The notes beneath the pieces were generated by a model. It searched no databases, was not told where the DNA came from, and saw only the letters and a program-made list of their open reading frames with translations. Shown one piece after another: positions 18,128 to 28,721 of a stretch of 64,000 bases of DNA. This DNA is from Desulfomicrobium sp. ZS1 (GTDB lineage: Bacteria; Desulfobacterota; Desulfovibrionia; Desulfovibrionales; Desulfomicrobiaceae): NCBI RefSeq assembly GCF_024204645.1, contig NZ_CP100351.1, forward strand, positions 992,001-1,056,000, given 5' to 3'. Position 1 is the stretch's first letter. Every line of letters begins with the position of its first letter. Both the position numbers and the translations under genes were made by a program.

Positions 18128-19621
18128 ATGTTTAAAAATTTAGAGCGCATGAAATTAGAATCTATTGATCAAATTTCAAATATAGTAAGTGCTTTTGATG
18201 AATCTTGTGACTTAGTTTCTTATTTGGATGTTAATTTTAAATATATATGTGCAAATAAAGCATATTGTTCATATGTTAACTTTGCAGAAAATGAAATTAT
18301 TGGAAAAACCCCTGCTATATTTGTAGGTAGTAAAAAATATTCAGAAGTTATAAAGCCAAATATGACTCGTTGCATATCTGGAGATGTTGTTAATTTTTCA
18401 TGTTGGATTAATTTTACATCTGATATGGGTCGTCGTTATATGAACGTTAAATATGTTCCGCAGCGCGATTCTTCTGGAAATGTTGTTGGTGTTCTTCATG
18501 TATCTCGTGACTTGACCAAGCAAAAGCGAAAAGAAGAAACTAAAGTCGAAGAAATATATTTATTAAAAGCTATTATTAACGCATTGCCTGGTGCATTGAG
18601 CGTAATAGATGTTAATTATAATATTATTGCAACTAATAAAGTAAAAAATATTGATATTGTAAAAGGTTTAAAGTGTTATAGTGTTTTCTATAAATCAAAT
18701 GTTCCATGTCCTTGGTGTAAAATGCTTAGTGTTTTGAAAGGTGAAAATCAAATATGTGAAATTACAAATACGAATGATCAACGTGAAAAAATTACAGGAA
18801 AAGCTTGGAAGATTTTTGTAGATCCAGTTAAGGATGGATTGGGAAATATTATTGGCTTAATTGAATATGGAGTAGATATTTCAGAGTTACGCAAAGCAAA
18901 AGAAGATGCATTGATAGCTGTTAGCGCTAAATCTAGATTTTTAGCGAATATGAGTCACGAAATCCGTACTCCACTGAATGGAATTATGGGCATGCTGCAA
19001 CTGATGGAGACGACTGTCCGTGATCAAGAGCAACTTGAATTTTGCACCCTTGCTCTCCAGGCAGCGACACGGCTGACGCGGTTGTTATCTGACATTATAG
19101 ATGTATCGCGAATCGAGGCTGGGATGATGATTTTACACGAGGATCCTTTTGATCTCAAGTCTATTTTAAAGCAAACAGTCGACCTCTACACCCCCCTTGC
19201 GTTACAAGCTGGAATCTCCTTGGAGCTTTATGTAGATTCAAGCCTTCCTACGCAACTACTGGGAGACTCCTTCCGACTCCAGCAGGTGCTGTCAAACCTC
19301 GTCGGAAACGCCTTGAAATTCACTCCTCACGGCCGAATCCAAGTGGAGGTATATTCTTTATCAAGTCTAACTGAAGACATGATAAGAGTTTATTTCACTA
19401 TCTCGGACACGGGTATCGGTATATCTGAAGACTCTCTAAAAACATTGTTTCAACCATTCAGCCAAGTCTCTCACGGCTATACGCGAAACCATCAGGGCGC
19501 AGGTCTCGGTCTGACAATCTGTAAAACCTTGGTCAAACTAATGGGGGGCACTATGTCCGTTGAGAGCGAGGTTGGTGTGGGGACTAATTTTCATTTATGC
19601 ATTAAATTTTCACAGCCATAA
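18128..19621 (+). CDS. PAS-domain histidine kinase that has lost its receiver
   Basis: 497 residues, no membrane segment, so cytoplasmic. PAS1 about 15-130, PAS2 about 140-255, HisKA with [15 protein letters not shown] (His277), then HATPase_c with NLVGNALKF, SDTGIGIS and GAGLGLTI. PAS2 has a Cys cluster C183-x10-C194-x2-C197 (KCYSVFYKSNVPCPWC), spaced exactly as in the XRE-PAS protein at 13015. The PAS half is extremely AT-rich, the kinase half less so. Immediately downstream lies a receiver domain broken by stops, suggesting this was once a hybrid kinase. It could now signal to a separate receiver. No clear ribosome site precedes the ATG. Confidence 0.85.
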   Translation: MFKNLERMKLESIDQISNIVSAFDESCDLVSYLDVNFKYICANKAYCSYVNFAENEIIGKTPAIFVGSKKYSEVIKPNMTRCISGDVVNFSCWINFTSDMGRRYMNVKYVPQRDSSGNVVGVLHVSRDLTKQKRKEETKVEEIYLLKAIINALPGALSVIDVNYNIIATNKVKNIDIVKGLKCYSVFYKSNVPCPWCKMLSVLKGENQICEITNTNDQREKITGKAWKIFVDPVKDGLGNIIGLIEYGVDISELRKAKEDALIAVSAKSRFLANMSHEIRTPLNGIMGMLQLMETTVRDQEQLEFCTLALQAATRLTRLLSDIIDVSRIEAGMMILHEDPFDLKSILKQTVDLYTPLALQAGISLELYVDSSLPTQLLGDSFRLQQVLSNLVGNALKFTPHGRIQVEVYSLSSLTEDMIRVYFTISDTGIGISEDSLKTLFQPFSQVSHGYTRNHQGAGLGLTICKTLVKLMGGTMSVESEVGVGTNFHLCIKFSQP

Positions 19622-19684
19622 TTAGGGTGTCTTCAGCAAATTAATACAAATGCAGAGATCGCATTTGCATATAATGTTTCGATG

Positions 19685-20034
19685 TGTATTATTTTAGCTG
19701 ATGATGATTAGGTGGATCAGTTCGTTATACGAAAATATTTGGAAAAAACTGGACACATCGTGTTTTTTGCATATAAAAAAAAAATTGTTATTAATTATCT
19801 TGTTAGCGAAAATTTTGACTGTATTATAACGTATATTTAAATGTTAATTATAGACGATATTGAGGCTACGATGATAATTTGAAAACTAAAATATAAAGTA
19901 AATTTAGTATTTTAATTATTGCTTTTAAATTACTGTGTATGACTGGTAATTGTGAAAAATTTTTGGCCGCAGGCATGGATTATTATATCAGTAAGAATGT
20001 CCGTTTTGATGATTTAAAGAAGATATTGTTGATA
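19685..20034 (+). pseudogene. Decayed response-regulator receiver domain
   Basis: Reading with stops and frameshifts gives receiver-like pieces: CIILADDD-stop-VDQFVIRKYLEKTGH, then LVSENFDCIITYI, DDIEATMII and finally FLAAGMDYYISKNVRFDDLKK. These match, in order, the acidic pocket, helix 1, the phospho-Asp strand and the C-terminal GMDxYxxKP region of receivers. It is AT-rich like the gene before it. Most likely the lost C-terminal domain of the kinase at 18128. Confidence 0.75.
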
Positions 20035-20177
20035 ATATTTTCAAATTTTAAGGTTGATTACTAGAAATCAACAGTATTTATATATTAAAATTATAATCGA
20101 ATTGCGTCTAGACTACGCACTCCGTCTCGAAAAGCCTGAAGCAGTCTGGATTTGCCTCAAAGGTCAGTTTGAACACG
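20035..20177. repeat. Copy 1 of a shared 44-bp sequence
   Basis: The segment 20162-20205 (GGTCAGTTTGAACACGTTAT and onward to GGTAGGACC) closely matches 33301-33341. Copy 2 lies just after an ISL3-like transposase tail, so copy 1 may be a stranded IS end. Nothing else is seen in this stretch. Confidence 0.5.
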
Positions 20178-20423
20178 TTATCCGCCCAGGGTTTCCGGTA
20201 GGACCTGGAATTCAGGCGCAAATATCTGCTGCGCAGCAATAACAAGTTCAATCGATTGGTCCGAATCGTTTCTGAATTTCGAGAATTGGTCAGCTTCAGA
20301 CGAGTAAATTTCATGGACGATTTCCAGTTCCGTGAAAAAATGAATCTCTTTTTTTGTCGCAACGTAATGTTTTATTTTGATAGAAAAATTCAGACTGAAC
20401 TGATGTAAAAATTCTTTAATCAT
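20178..20423 (-). CDS. Small hypothetical protein
   Basis: 81 residues, uninterrupted, with plausible codon choice (GAA, CTG, GAC, CAG). Sequence segments: KIKHYVATKKEIHFFTELE, SSEADQFSKFRND and IELVIAAQQIFAPEF. There is no signal, membrane segment or domain I recognise. No ribosome site is visible. Its last codons fall in the 44-bp repeat, so the 3' end may have been altered by insertion debris; a frame change near 20190 would continue as DNVFKLTFEANPDCFRLF. Could be a truncated gene rather than a functional one. Confidence 0.3.
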   Translation of the reverse strand: MIKEFLHQFSLNFSIKIKHYVATKKEIHFFTELEIVHEIYSSEADQFSKFRNDSDQSIELVIAAQQIFAPEFQVLPETLGG

Positions 20424-20631
20424 CTTGAACTAGGCGGATTTTTTTATTGGCCATTCTAAAAACATGGCAGGCGCTGATTTGCATCTTAAGCAACTTGCTT
20501 CTACTACGTATATGCGTATTTTGAATACTTAAACATTTTGCTTAATTAATAATATAAAAATAATATTATTACACTATAAAATTAAATTTATTATTTAATA
20601 ATATAAATTTGTATAAAAAAATGACAGAAAA

Positions 20632-23600
20632 ATGAAAAAAATCACAAAAAAAATTATAATTCGCCAGCTTTATATGCTTATCGCATGTTCTATTTTTCCA
20701 GCTTTATTAATTATTTTATATACAACGTTAACTCAGCGTGACTACGCTTTGAATGTGGCAATGAATGAGCTCGAAACAGCCACGTACAGCGTTGCACAAA
20801 TGCAAATTGATAAATCAAAGCAGGCACAACTGATATTGCAAACCCTTGCAGAGCTTCCTCAGGTTAAAAGTTTTCCTATTACAGAATGTAATAATTTGTT
20901 CAAATCAATTTTAAATAAAAATAAAGATGTTGCGAATATAGCTTTGATGAATTCTCATGGAGATGTTTTATCATCAGCTATTCCTTTTAGTAAAAATCAA
21001 AACTATAATTATCGAACTGCATTTACTGATGCAATTCACACAAATAGTTTTAGCGCAGGGGACTATGTGGTCAGCCGGATGGCTAAAGTTCCGGTAATAC
21101 AATATAGCTATCCCGTGATTAGTGACGGGGGGACCTTGTCTGGTGTGCTTTTCTTTACTTACAATTTAAATTTTTACCCTGATTTTTTTAGCAAAATCAA
21201 GCTCCCGAAGGGGAGTCGCTCCGTCTTGCTTGATCGAAATGGCCTCCGGTTGGTTGCTTTTGGAGATTTGAACAATATGGCAGAACTCGGCACTCCTATT
21301 GTATCCGAGAATTGGCGAACAATATCAGAGTCTAAGCTCGATAGTGGCCATTTTTTTGGTACGAGATACGATGGAACAGAAGTTCTTTTTTGCTACCACA
21401 AACTGCGCCTAAAACCTGAAATGCCGCCATATGTCGTTGTACTCACGAGTTCGCCTATCGTAGTCGCGCTCACAAGTGCGAACAATACTTTTTTGATAAA
21501 CCTCGGGCTGTTGTTGCTTGCCACGATTCTGGCTGCAATCATCGTCAACGCACTCGGACGATTTCTGTTTGGCCACCAAATTGATGCTCTACGTGAAGGT
21601 GAGAAGCGTTTTCGCATGTTGGCCTCCGAATGCCCTATTTCCATCATGGAATTTGACGCTAAGGGAAATGTGACCTTCGTCAGTAAGTGGCACCTAAAAA
21701 CTTTTTTAAAGGACCGACTGGGATCTGATTTCTTCCTGGGCCGTAAGATCTGGGAGTTACCAAGCATAACCAACTCAGGTCTGAGCAGCGAGGTTAAAAA
21801 AATTCTCGTCGGAGATACTCTGCATATAGCTGACATTCATATACCAAAGAACAGCATTGGAGAAGAAGCTTGTCAGTGTTTTAGAGGAGTTCCACTACGA
21901 CGCGAAGGAAAAATCATCGGTGGCGTGATTATTCGAGAGGACATTACTGAACACAAAAAAAACCTAGAAGAAATCAGGACAAATGAAGTTCATCTCTTTA
22001 ATCAAGTCAGTCTATTACAACACCCATTTACATCTGCGCAGTCTTTTTTAGACTATACTCTTGCGAAAGCCATCGACCTTACTAAAAGCAAAATTGGATA
22101 CATTTATCATTATGATGAAGAAAAGGAAGAATTTATTTTAAATACTTGGTCACGCGAAGTTATGCATGAATGTACAATTGCTAAACCTCTAACATGTTAC
22201 CAATTGGACAAAACGGGCATATGGGGAGAGGCTGTACGGCAGCGAAAACCAATTATTCTAAATGAATTCCAATCAATGAATCCACTAAAGAAGGGTTATC
22301 CAGAAGGGCATGTTAAACTAAAATCATTTATGACTGTTCCTATATTTAAAGAGGATAAAATAGTTTTAGTTGTAGGAATGGGTAACAAAGAATCTGAGTA
22401 CACGAACGCTGACGTATATCAGCTAACACTAATGATGGACTCCGCCTGGAAGGTTCTTGTCCAGAAAGAAGCAGATCATGCGCTACAAAAAAAGGAGGAA
22501 ATACTCCGAGCAGTCATTGAACAAACACCAATTGGCATGCACCGTTATGAACGGATCGATGGGCTGCTTGTTTTTTGCGATGCGAACCCAGCAGCGGATA
22601 ATATTTTAGGCGTGAACCATTTCGAATTGAAGGGAAAAGAGATCTGTGAAACATTTCCGATTCTCAATAAAGCAGACCTCACTGCTCGTTGCATGGAAGT
22701 GCTGGATACGGGTAAAACTTGGCACACGGAGCAGGTCGGATACGAAGATGTCGATGTAGTAGGGACATTTGAAATGCTTTGTTTTCGTCTCTCATTTGAG
22801 CAAATTGCTGTCATGTTCATGGATGTCACGTCACGGAAGCTTTTCGAGAAGGAGCTGCTTCTAGCCAAAGAGGCGGCCGAAGCTGCAAACCAAGCCAAGT
22901 CCGCGTTCCTTGCCAACATGAGTCATGAGATACGCACCCCGCTCAACGGGGTTCTCGGAATGCTCCAACTCATCCAGACAAGCGAGGTGCTCGATGAGGT
23001 GGAAATGTATGCCGAGATGGGTATTCGTGCCGGGCAAAGACTGACGAGTCTGCTGGGAGACATTCTCGACCTGTCTCGTATTGAGGCAGGCCGTATGCCT
23101 ATAGCGAACAAGCCTTTTGCTTTGGTCGACATCTTCTCGGCTTTGGCCGAGACTTTCTCACCCATGAACTTCAGTAAGAACCTGCCTCTAGTAATCAATG
23201 CCTCACCAGACATCCCCATTGACGTTGTCGGTGACGAAGTACGGGTCCGGCAGATCCTTTTCAACCTCGTGGGCAACGCCATGAAGTTTACCGACCAGGG
23301 CGAGGTACGGGTCGAAGTTTCAACACTCCTGCCTCATCCGTCGGGCATGGAGCGGCTGCTGTTCATCGTCAGCGATACGGGTCCTGGCATCCCCGACGAA
23401 AAGGTCGATCAGATTTGCACGCCATTCACCCAGGTCTCCGAAGACTTCACGCGCTCACACCAGGGCGCTGGCCTTGGCCTTGCCATCGTGCATAAGCTTA
23501 TCGACGCCATGGGGGGGACACTGACTTTTGATAGCACTGAGGGTCAGGGCACCTCTGTGTACTTGGTGCTGCCGTTCGTCATTCCTGAACGCTCAGCAAT

Positions 23601-24042
23601 GCCATTCACTGCAACGCCCGGGCCCAGTGCGGAAGGTGTTGCATCACTGCGCCTGCTCCTTGTCGAGGACGATGAGATATGCCGCGTTAGCGCTCGATTG
23701 AGCCTGGAGAAAATGGGCCACCAAGTTGTCACGACCAACAACGGGGAGGAAGCCCTGGAGGCGTTGCGGAGAAGTTCCTTCGACAGTGTCCTCATGGACG
23801 TCCAGATGGATGTCCTAGACGGCGTAGAGGCCACAGGGAAGATCAGAAGCGGTGATTCTGGCGTACTGGATACACAGGTCCCCATCATCGCCATGACCGC
23901 ATTTGCCATGCAAGGCGACCGTGAGAGATTTCTTGAAGCTGGCATGAACGACTACATCGCTAAACCGGTGCAGGTCGCAGAACTTAAGAAGGCGCTGGAG
24001 CGGGTGACAGAGAAGTTGGGCAAGGGTGGTGGTCAGTTCTAG
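20632..24042 (+). CDS. Membrane hybrid histidine kinase (Cache-PAS-GAF-PAS-HK-REC)
   Basis: 1136 residues. Membrane helix at about 14-32, a periplasmic Cache-type sensor (about 35-285), a second helix (about 288-312), PAS (325-440), GAF (465-610, containing [16 protein letters not shown]), PAS (620-740), HisKA with [10 protein letters not shown] (His765), HATPase_c ([25 protein letters not shown]) and a receiver whose phospho-Asp is D1056 (SVLMDVQMD). The sensor half is AT-rich; the kinase/receiver half (from about 22,850) is GC-richer. A close relative of its last 50 codons recurs as a fragment at 31121. The output partner is unknown; the receiver may pass phosphate to an HPt protein. Confidence 0.9.
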   Translation: MKKITKKIIIRQLYMLIACSIFPALLIILYTTLTQRDYALNVAMNELETATYSVAQMQIDKSKQAQLILQTLAELPQVKSFPITECNNLFKSILNKNKDVANIALMNSHGDVLSSAIPFSKNQNYNYRTAFTDAIHTNSFSAGDYVVSRMAKVPVIQYSYPVISDGGTLSGVLFFTYNLNFYPDFFSKIKLPKGSRSVLLDRNGLRLVAFGDLNNMAELGTPIVSENWRTISESKLDSGHFFGTRYDGTEVLFCYHKLRLKPEMPPYVVVLTSSPIVVALTSANNTFLINLGLLLLATILAAIIVNALGRFLFGHQIDALREGEKRFRMLASECPISIMEFDAKGNVTFVSKWHLKTFLKDRLGSDFFLGRKIWELPSITNSGLSSEVKKILVGDTLHIADIHIPKNSIGEEACQCFRGVPLRREGKIIGGVIIREDITEHKKNLEEIRTNEVHLFNQVSLLQHPFTSAQSFLDYTLAKAIDLTKSKIGYIYHYDEEKEEFILNTWSREVMHECTIAKPLTCYQLDKTGIWGEAVRQRKPIILNEFQSMNPLKKGYPEGHVKLKSFMTVPIFKEDKIVLVVGMGNKESEYTNADVYQLTLMMDSAWKVLVQKEADHALQKKEEILRAVIEQTPIGMHRYERIDGLLVFCDANPAADNILGVNHFELKGKEICETFPILNKADLTARCMEVLDTGKTWHTEQVGYEDVDVVGTFEMLCFRLSFEQIAVMFMDVTSRKLFEKELLLAKEAAEAANQAKSAFLANMSHEIRTPLNGVLGMLQLIQTSEVLDEVEMYAEMGIRAGQRLTSLLGDILDLSRIEAGRMPIANKPFALVDIFSALAETFSPMNFSKNLPLVINASPDIPIDVVGDEVRVRQILFNLVGNAMKFTDQGEVRVEVSTLLPHPSGMERLLFIVSDTGPGIPDEKVDQICTPFTQVSEDFTRSHQGAGLGLAIVHKLIDAMGGTLTFDSTEGQGTSVYLVLPFVIPERSAMPFTATPGPSAEGVASLRLLLVEDDEICRVSARLSLEKMGHQVVTTNNGEEALEALRRSSFDSVLMDVQMDVLDGVEATGKIRSGDSGVLDTQVPIIAMTAFAMQGDRERFLEAGMNDYIAKPVQVAELKKALERVTEKLGKGGGQF

Positions 24043-24255
24043 TCAAACGCTGTAGAACTCTCATAACTTGCTGAACGTTTGCGTGAGAAGACAGGAGGAC
24101 ATACTTCTAGCAATACCGTTTTGACAGAATTCCGGACATCCTCGGGTACGCTAGGTTCCTTTAGGGGGTGATCGTTCACCAGGAACAAACTTAAAGTAGC
24201 CATCGTACTTCTTTAACTATTTATGATGGTTCAAAAGTTACTTGAAGGAGTGCAA

Positions 24256-27200
24256 ATGACGTTTTATAGAGCCATCGTACTAGCCTTTGCTCTCTTCGCC
24301 ATGCTGTTTGCGCCACATGCAGCAGTGTCAGAACTACCTCCCAAGAAGGTTCTCCTGCTCACCTCCTATCATCAAGGTGACCGCTGGAACGACAGTGTTG
24401 TCGTGGGCGTACGGGAGTCCCTTGCGTCCCTTGAGTCAGTCAACCTGTCTATCGAGAATTTGGACATGCGCCGGTATGCCAACTTAGATAACACCCGACT
24501 TGCCAAAGAATACCTTTTAGCTAAGTACAGGGACAAGCCGCAGGATCTGGTCTTGGTCTCGGATGATCCAGCTCTGAGCTTCCTGCTTGTCGTACGGGAT
24601 GACCTGTTCCCCACTACTCCGGTGGTCTTCTGTGGCGTCAATAATTTCACTCCAGAGCACATTCAGGATCAGTCCAATATCACCGGGGTCAACGAGGCTC
24701 TGAGCTTGGAAGCCACTCTGGAGCTCGCCTTGAAGTTATTCCCCCACACCTCTCGGATCATGGCTGTGGTTAGTGATACTGATGCCAGTGGCCGCATCAA
24801 CCTGGAACAGTATCGGGCCGTAGCCGCTCGAATGAAGGGGCGGGTGCAGTTTGGCGAACTCCTTAACATGACCGACAAGAATGCACCGGACATCCTGACC
24901 CATCTGCCCGATGATAGCCTGGTCCTGCGCCTGATCAACCTCCTCAAGCCTGAAGGCGGGTATCTGTCCATCCAGGACAGTATCCGGATTCTTTCATCCC
25001 ATGCCTCGGTGCCGGTGTTCACTGCTTGGTCTTTCGACCTGGGTGATGGTGCATTAGGCGGCTACGTCTCTTCCGGCCAGGACCAGGGGCGCATGGCAGG
25101 CGATTTGGGGATCCGTATCTTGGAGGGTCAGAAAGCGGACCAGATTTCCGTGGTAATGGACAGCCCTAACGTGCCAATGTTCGACTTCAAAGTGATGGAA
25201 CGCTTCGGGATCAAGGAATCCGCCCTTTCTGAAGGGAGCATCGTCATTAACCGTCCAGTGTCACTGTGGGAGCAGTACTGGAGCTGGCTTCTTGGCATTA
25301 TTGTGATCGGAGGATTGCAGACAGGTTTAATCATAGTCTTTATCCACCTTTGGAAACGCTCAAAGAAGGATAGAGACGCATTGCAGAAGTCTGAATCTTT
25401 CTTGAGGGCTCTGAAAAACAATATCCCCGACCTTGTTTGGCTCAAAGATCAGAATGGCGTATACTTAAGCTGTAATCCCATGTTTGAGAAATTCTTCGGC
25501 TCCAAGGAGCAGTTGATTATCGGTCGGCGTGACCATGATTTTGTCTATGCTGAGCAGGCAGACAAATTTTTGGAGTATGACCAGAAGGCCATGGAAGCTG
25601 GGCGGACTGTGGTCTATGAAGAATGGCTTGTTTTCGCAGACACGGGGCAAAAATGCCTGTTTGAGACTATCAAGACGCCAATGTACGATGAAATGGGTAA
25701 AATTATGGGCGTACTAGGCCTCGCAAGAGACATCACCGAACGCAAGCATGTTGAGCAGGCCCTAAAAAACAGCGAGGAACGCTTCCGTGTTCTTTTCGAA
25801 CAATCACCAGATCCTTTGTTCATCTGGTGCATGGACGACAAACTATTAGATGCGAACTTCGCTGCGTGCCGCCTTCTGGGCTACGAGAAGGACGAGCTTT
25901 TGCAACTTTCAGTGGCTGACATTCAGGCTCCATCAGTTCGGAAAACTTCAGGGGTAAGCATTCTTGCCGAATTGAAGCGTTTACATTTCGAAGGTCTTGA
26001 TTTGCATAAAGACGGAACGGAAATTCCTGTGGAAATCATCACTGCGCCCATCCAGATCGGAGATCAGGAGTATGCCTTTTCTGCGGTTCGCGATATTACT
26101 GCTCGCAAACGTGCTGAGCAAGAGTTGCAACGGATGTCCCAGCTCATTGAAAACGCTGACAGTATCGCTGTTTTTAAGGATCCAGAATTGCGCTATCTCG
26201 CGGTGAACCAAGCATATCTTAGACTGGCGGGCAGGAAGAGCCTCGCTGATGTAACTGGCAAAACCGACAAAGATCTTTTCAAGGATATCGCCACGGTAGA
26301 GCAGATCGATACATACATGAATAATGATCGAGTAGCCCAGGAGTTACCTGCTGGCCAGGTGCTCACCGCGATAGAATCCTTGAGCATGGATGACGGGACC
26401 CATCGGACATTTCTGACTAAAAAATTTCCGGTGTATGACCGCGACGCAAAAACTCGCCTTGGCGTGGCCACCTTGGCAACCGAGATTACAGATCTCAAAC
26501 GCATGGAGTCCGCCTTGCTCGAAGCTAAAGAGAAGGCCGAAGCCGCCAGCAAGACTAAATCAGAGTTCCTAGCCAACATGAGTCATGAAATTCGTACCCC
26601 GCTCAACGGAATCATGGGTATGATGCAATTGCTTGAGTCTAGTCCACTGGATGAGGAACAGAAGCAATATGTTCTCATGGCTCTCAAATCGACCAATCGT
26701 TTGACAAGACTCCTTTCAGATATCCTGGACCTTTCCAGGGTCGAAGCTGGCAAGATGATCATACATGAGGCGGAATTCGTGCCCCACGAACTTGTGGACT
26801 CAGTATCCGAGTTGTTTCATGTCACTGTCAGAGAAAAGGGCATTCCTCTGAAGTGTTTCATTGATTCGGAAATCCCTATGAGACTTTTCGGCGATGATGC
26901 ACGTGTCAGGCAAATTCTTTTCAATCTCGTGGGTAATGCCCTTAAGTTCACGCTACAGGGGCATGTGCGTTTGGAAGTTTCACCCGTTAAAACAGATGAG
27001 GAGGGTGTCGTCAGGGTACTCTTTTCGGTTTCCGATACCGGGATCGGCATCCCAGATGACAAGCTGGATGGATTGTTCATGCCCTTTGCCCAAGTTGATA
27101 ATTCTTACACCCGCGACTTTCAGGGGGCAGGTTTAGGCTTGGCCATTGTAAAACGCCTCGTGGACCTGCTGGACGGGAAAATTTCAGTTGAAAGTACTCT

Positions 27201-27699
27201 CGGAACTGGAACTACCGTGAGTGTACTCTTGTCCTTCAAAATGCCTGAGGATAAACGCATTAACGTTGACCAAAGTCTCGGGCAATTGCTTCAAGTCAAG
27301 CATGGGCTGCGAATCTTGCTGGCTGAGGATGAGCCATTAAACTCTTACGTCACGACAAAACTACTGGAAAAAGGAGGGCATAGTGTGACTCTAGCCGAAA
27401 ATGGGCAGCAAGTCATAGAAATCCTCGCAATTCAGGACTTTGACGTGATACTGATGGACATTCAGATGCCGATAATGAACGGAGTGGAAACAACTAAAGC
27501 AATCCGTCAGTCCTCAACAGTGAGAGACAAGAAAGACATCTTTATCGTCGCTATGACCGCTTATGCCATGGCCGGTGACCGTGAGAAATTTCTTGACGCT
27601 GGCATGAACGACTATATCGCCAAGCCGATACAGATCGAAAAACTCAATAAGGCGCTGGAGCGTATAACAAAAAACTCGGGGATGGGTGGATTGCAGTAG
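24256..27699 (+). CDS. Hybrid histidine kinase with periplasmic ABC_sub_bind-type sensor
   Basis: 1147 residues from ATG 24256 (GAAGGAG upstream; an in-frame ATG at 24223 lacks one). Signal sequence/anchor (1-28, ending PHAAVS), then a substrate-binding-protein-like domain (about 35-330: KVLLLTSYHQGDRWN, LVLVSDDPALSFLL, VVFCGVNNF), a membrane helix (about 342-365), three PAS domains, HisKA ([10 protein letters not shown], His777), HATPase_c ([25 protein letters not shown]) and a receiver (VILMDIQMP, D1068). It is related to the kinase at 20632 in the core. The ligand class for this sensor type is not established. A small unknown gene follows. Confidence 0.9.
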   Translation: MTFYRAIVLAFALFAMLFAPHAAVSELPPKKVLLLTSYHQGDRWNDSVVVGVRESLASLESVNLSIENLDMRRYANLDNTRLAKEYLLAKYRDKPQDLVLVSDDPALSFLLVVRDDLFPTTPVVFCGVNNFTPEHIQDQSNITGVNEALSLEATLELALKLFPHTSRIMAVVSDTDASGRINLEQYRAVAARMKGRVQFGELLNMTDKNAPDILTHLPDDSLVLRLINLLKPEGGYLSIQDSIRILSSHASVPVFTAWSFDLGDGALGGYVSSGQDQGRMAGDLGIRILEGQKADQISVVMDSPNVPMFDFKVMERFGIKESALSEGSIVINRPVSLWEQYWSWLLGIIVIGGLQTGLIIVFIHLWKRSKKDRDALQKSESFLRALKNNIPDLVWLKDQNGVYLSCNPMFEKFFGSKEQLIIGRRDHDFVYAEQADKFLEYDQKAMEAGRTVVYEEWLVFADTGQKCLFETIKTPMYDEMGKIMGVLGLARDITERKHVEQALKNSEERFRVLFEQSPDPLFIWCMDDKLLDANFAACRLLGYEKDELLQLSVADIQAPSVRKTSGVSILAELKRLHFEGLDLHKDGTEIPVEIITAPIQIGDQEYAFSAVRDITARKRAEQELQRMSQLIENADSIAVFKDPELRYLAVNQAYLRLAGRKSLADVTGKTDKDLFKDIATVEQIDTYMNNDRVAQELPAGQVLTAIESLSMDDGTHRTFLTKKFPVYDRDAKTRLGVATLATEITDLKRMESALLEAKEKAEAASKTKSEFLANMSHEIRTPLNGIMGMMQLLESSPLDEEQKQYVLMALKSTNRLTRLLSDILDLSRVEAGKMIIHEAEFVPHELVDSVSELFHVTVREKGIPLKCFIDSEIPMRLFGDDARVRQILFNLVGNALKFTLQGHVRLEVSPVKTDEEGVVRVLFSVSDTGIGIPDDKLDGLFMPFAQVDNSYTRDFQGAGLGLAIVKRLVDLLDGKISVESTLGTGTTVSVLLSFKMPEDKRINVDQSLGQLLQVKHGLRILLAEDEPLNSYVTTKLLEKGGHSVTLAENGQQVIEILAIQDFDVILMDIQMPIMNGVETTKAIRQSSTVRDKKDIFIVAMTAYAMAGDREKFLDAGMNDYIAKPIQIEKLNKALERITKNSGMGGLQ

Positions 27700-27772
27700 T
27701 TATCAGCCTGTCTTTGATCGTAAAGAATGTGCGATCAGTAAATTTCAAGATGAATTTAAAGGAATATTGGTG

Positions 27773-28186
27773 ATGAGTTCAGATAACGTGATTAGTCCGC
27801 TGCGAAACCTTGCGATAAAGTTTTTTGAGATGCAAGATGTATATCATCAGAAACAGCTTGATGATAATATGAGTGGCGATTTAGTAATTTCCGAAAAAGA
27901 ATACAAAGAAATGCAAATATGTGAAGATAAACTTCGATATGTTCTTAACTGGCCAGCACTAAAGCAAGATTTTGGGTTAAAAAAAGATGTAGAAGATTTT
28001 TTAATAAAGCAAGCTATATTCTTTAATTTTAGATTAAAGGCGCATGAAATAGATGATGAATTTATTAATATTTTAAAATCTGTTTTTTTATCTTGGAAAG
28101 ATGCGCAAAATAAGATTAGAAAATCTTTATCATTTCAAGAATTTGAATTAACACTAAGAGAAATTGATGTAATATATGTAAATTAA
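27773..28186 (+). CDS. Hypothetical protein downstream of hybrid kinase
   Basis: 137 residues from ATG 27773, with AAAGGA about nine bases upstream; an open frame extends back to 27686 but overlaps the kinase stop. The protein is helical and charged (EKEYKEMQICEDKLRYVLNW, LKKDVEDFLIKQAIFFNF shortened), with no membrane segment and no motif I recognise. AT-rich. It could be a partner of the kinase (for example a phosphotransfer or adaptor protein), but no HPt His motif is evident. Confidence 0.55.
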   Translation: MSSDNVISPLRNLAIKFFEMQDVYHQKQLDDNMSGDLVISEKEYKEMQICEDKLRYVLNWPALKQDFGLKKDVEDFLIKQAIFFNFRLKAHEIDDEFINILKSVFLSWKDAQNKIRKSLSFQEFELTLREIDVIYVN

Positions 28187-28440
28187 ATTAATAAAGACGA
28201 ATATTTAGAAATTTATTTTTCGTTCATATTTTTTAAATATGATGGGATATTAATGGCCGGCCATGGATATAATAGTGGAAGAGAAATCTACAAAGATAAA
28301 CTCATAGAATCAAATATCAATTATGCAATTTGTTTTCAAATTATGGGCCAAATTCATTTTGGATGCTGAATCTTGTCAGAGCGGTCTTCCAATCTCGTAT
28401 CAGTATTGTCCATTTATGAGTGCTGCTCTGTAGGGCCCGA
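28187..28440. other. AT-rich gap without a convincing gene
   Basis: Contains only a 38-codon frame from 28253 (MAGHGYNSGREIYKDKL) starting at a 12-bp palindrome ATGGCCGGCCAT; it lacks a ribosome site and is probably a fragment. Confidence 0.4.
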
Positions 28441-28569
28441 TATAATCCGCTCCCAGTTCTTGCGCCAGGACTACCTGATAGGCACCAATGTCTGGTTCCA
28501 CTTCTCTTCAAACTCCGTTAGCCGTTGTTCTCCAGCCGCAACGGTTGTCGACATAAACTGGCTGGTGTG
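28441..28569 (-). pseudogene. IS256-family (Mutator-type) transposase fragment
   Basis: On the minus strand this reads AAGEQRLTEFEEKW NQTLVPIR, a stop, then SWRKNWERII. This matches the conserved stretch of IS256 transposases in which a KW...P.I..SW..NW..I run precedes the FF.YP..IR segment. Both ends are missing and one stop interrupts it, so only debris remains. Confidence 0.65.
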
Positions 28570-28721
28570 GTGCCTATTTCCTCTTCAATTTTCGCAGCTC
28601 AGCAGATTTTTGGTGTTTTTTTGGAGCCTGAAATTTTCATTTTTTCTAATTGGAAGAAAATATTTCGTCAGCAAGTTAGGCCTGTTTTTGCTGATTCGGG
28701 TTAATTGCAGTGAGATCTTCA

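Noticed and set aside
27686-27772. Longer start for the gene at 27773
   Set aside because: The extension overlaps the kinase stop and has no ribosome site, whereas ATG 27773 has AAAGGA upstream.
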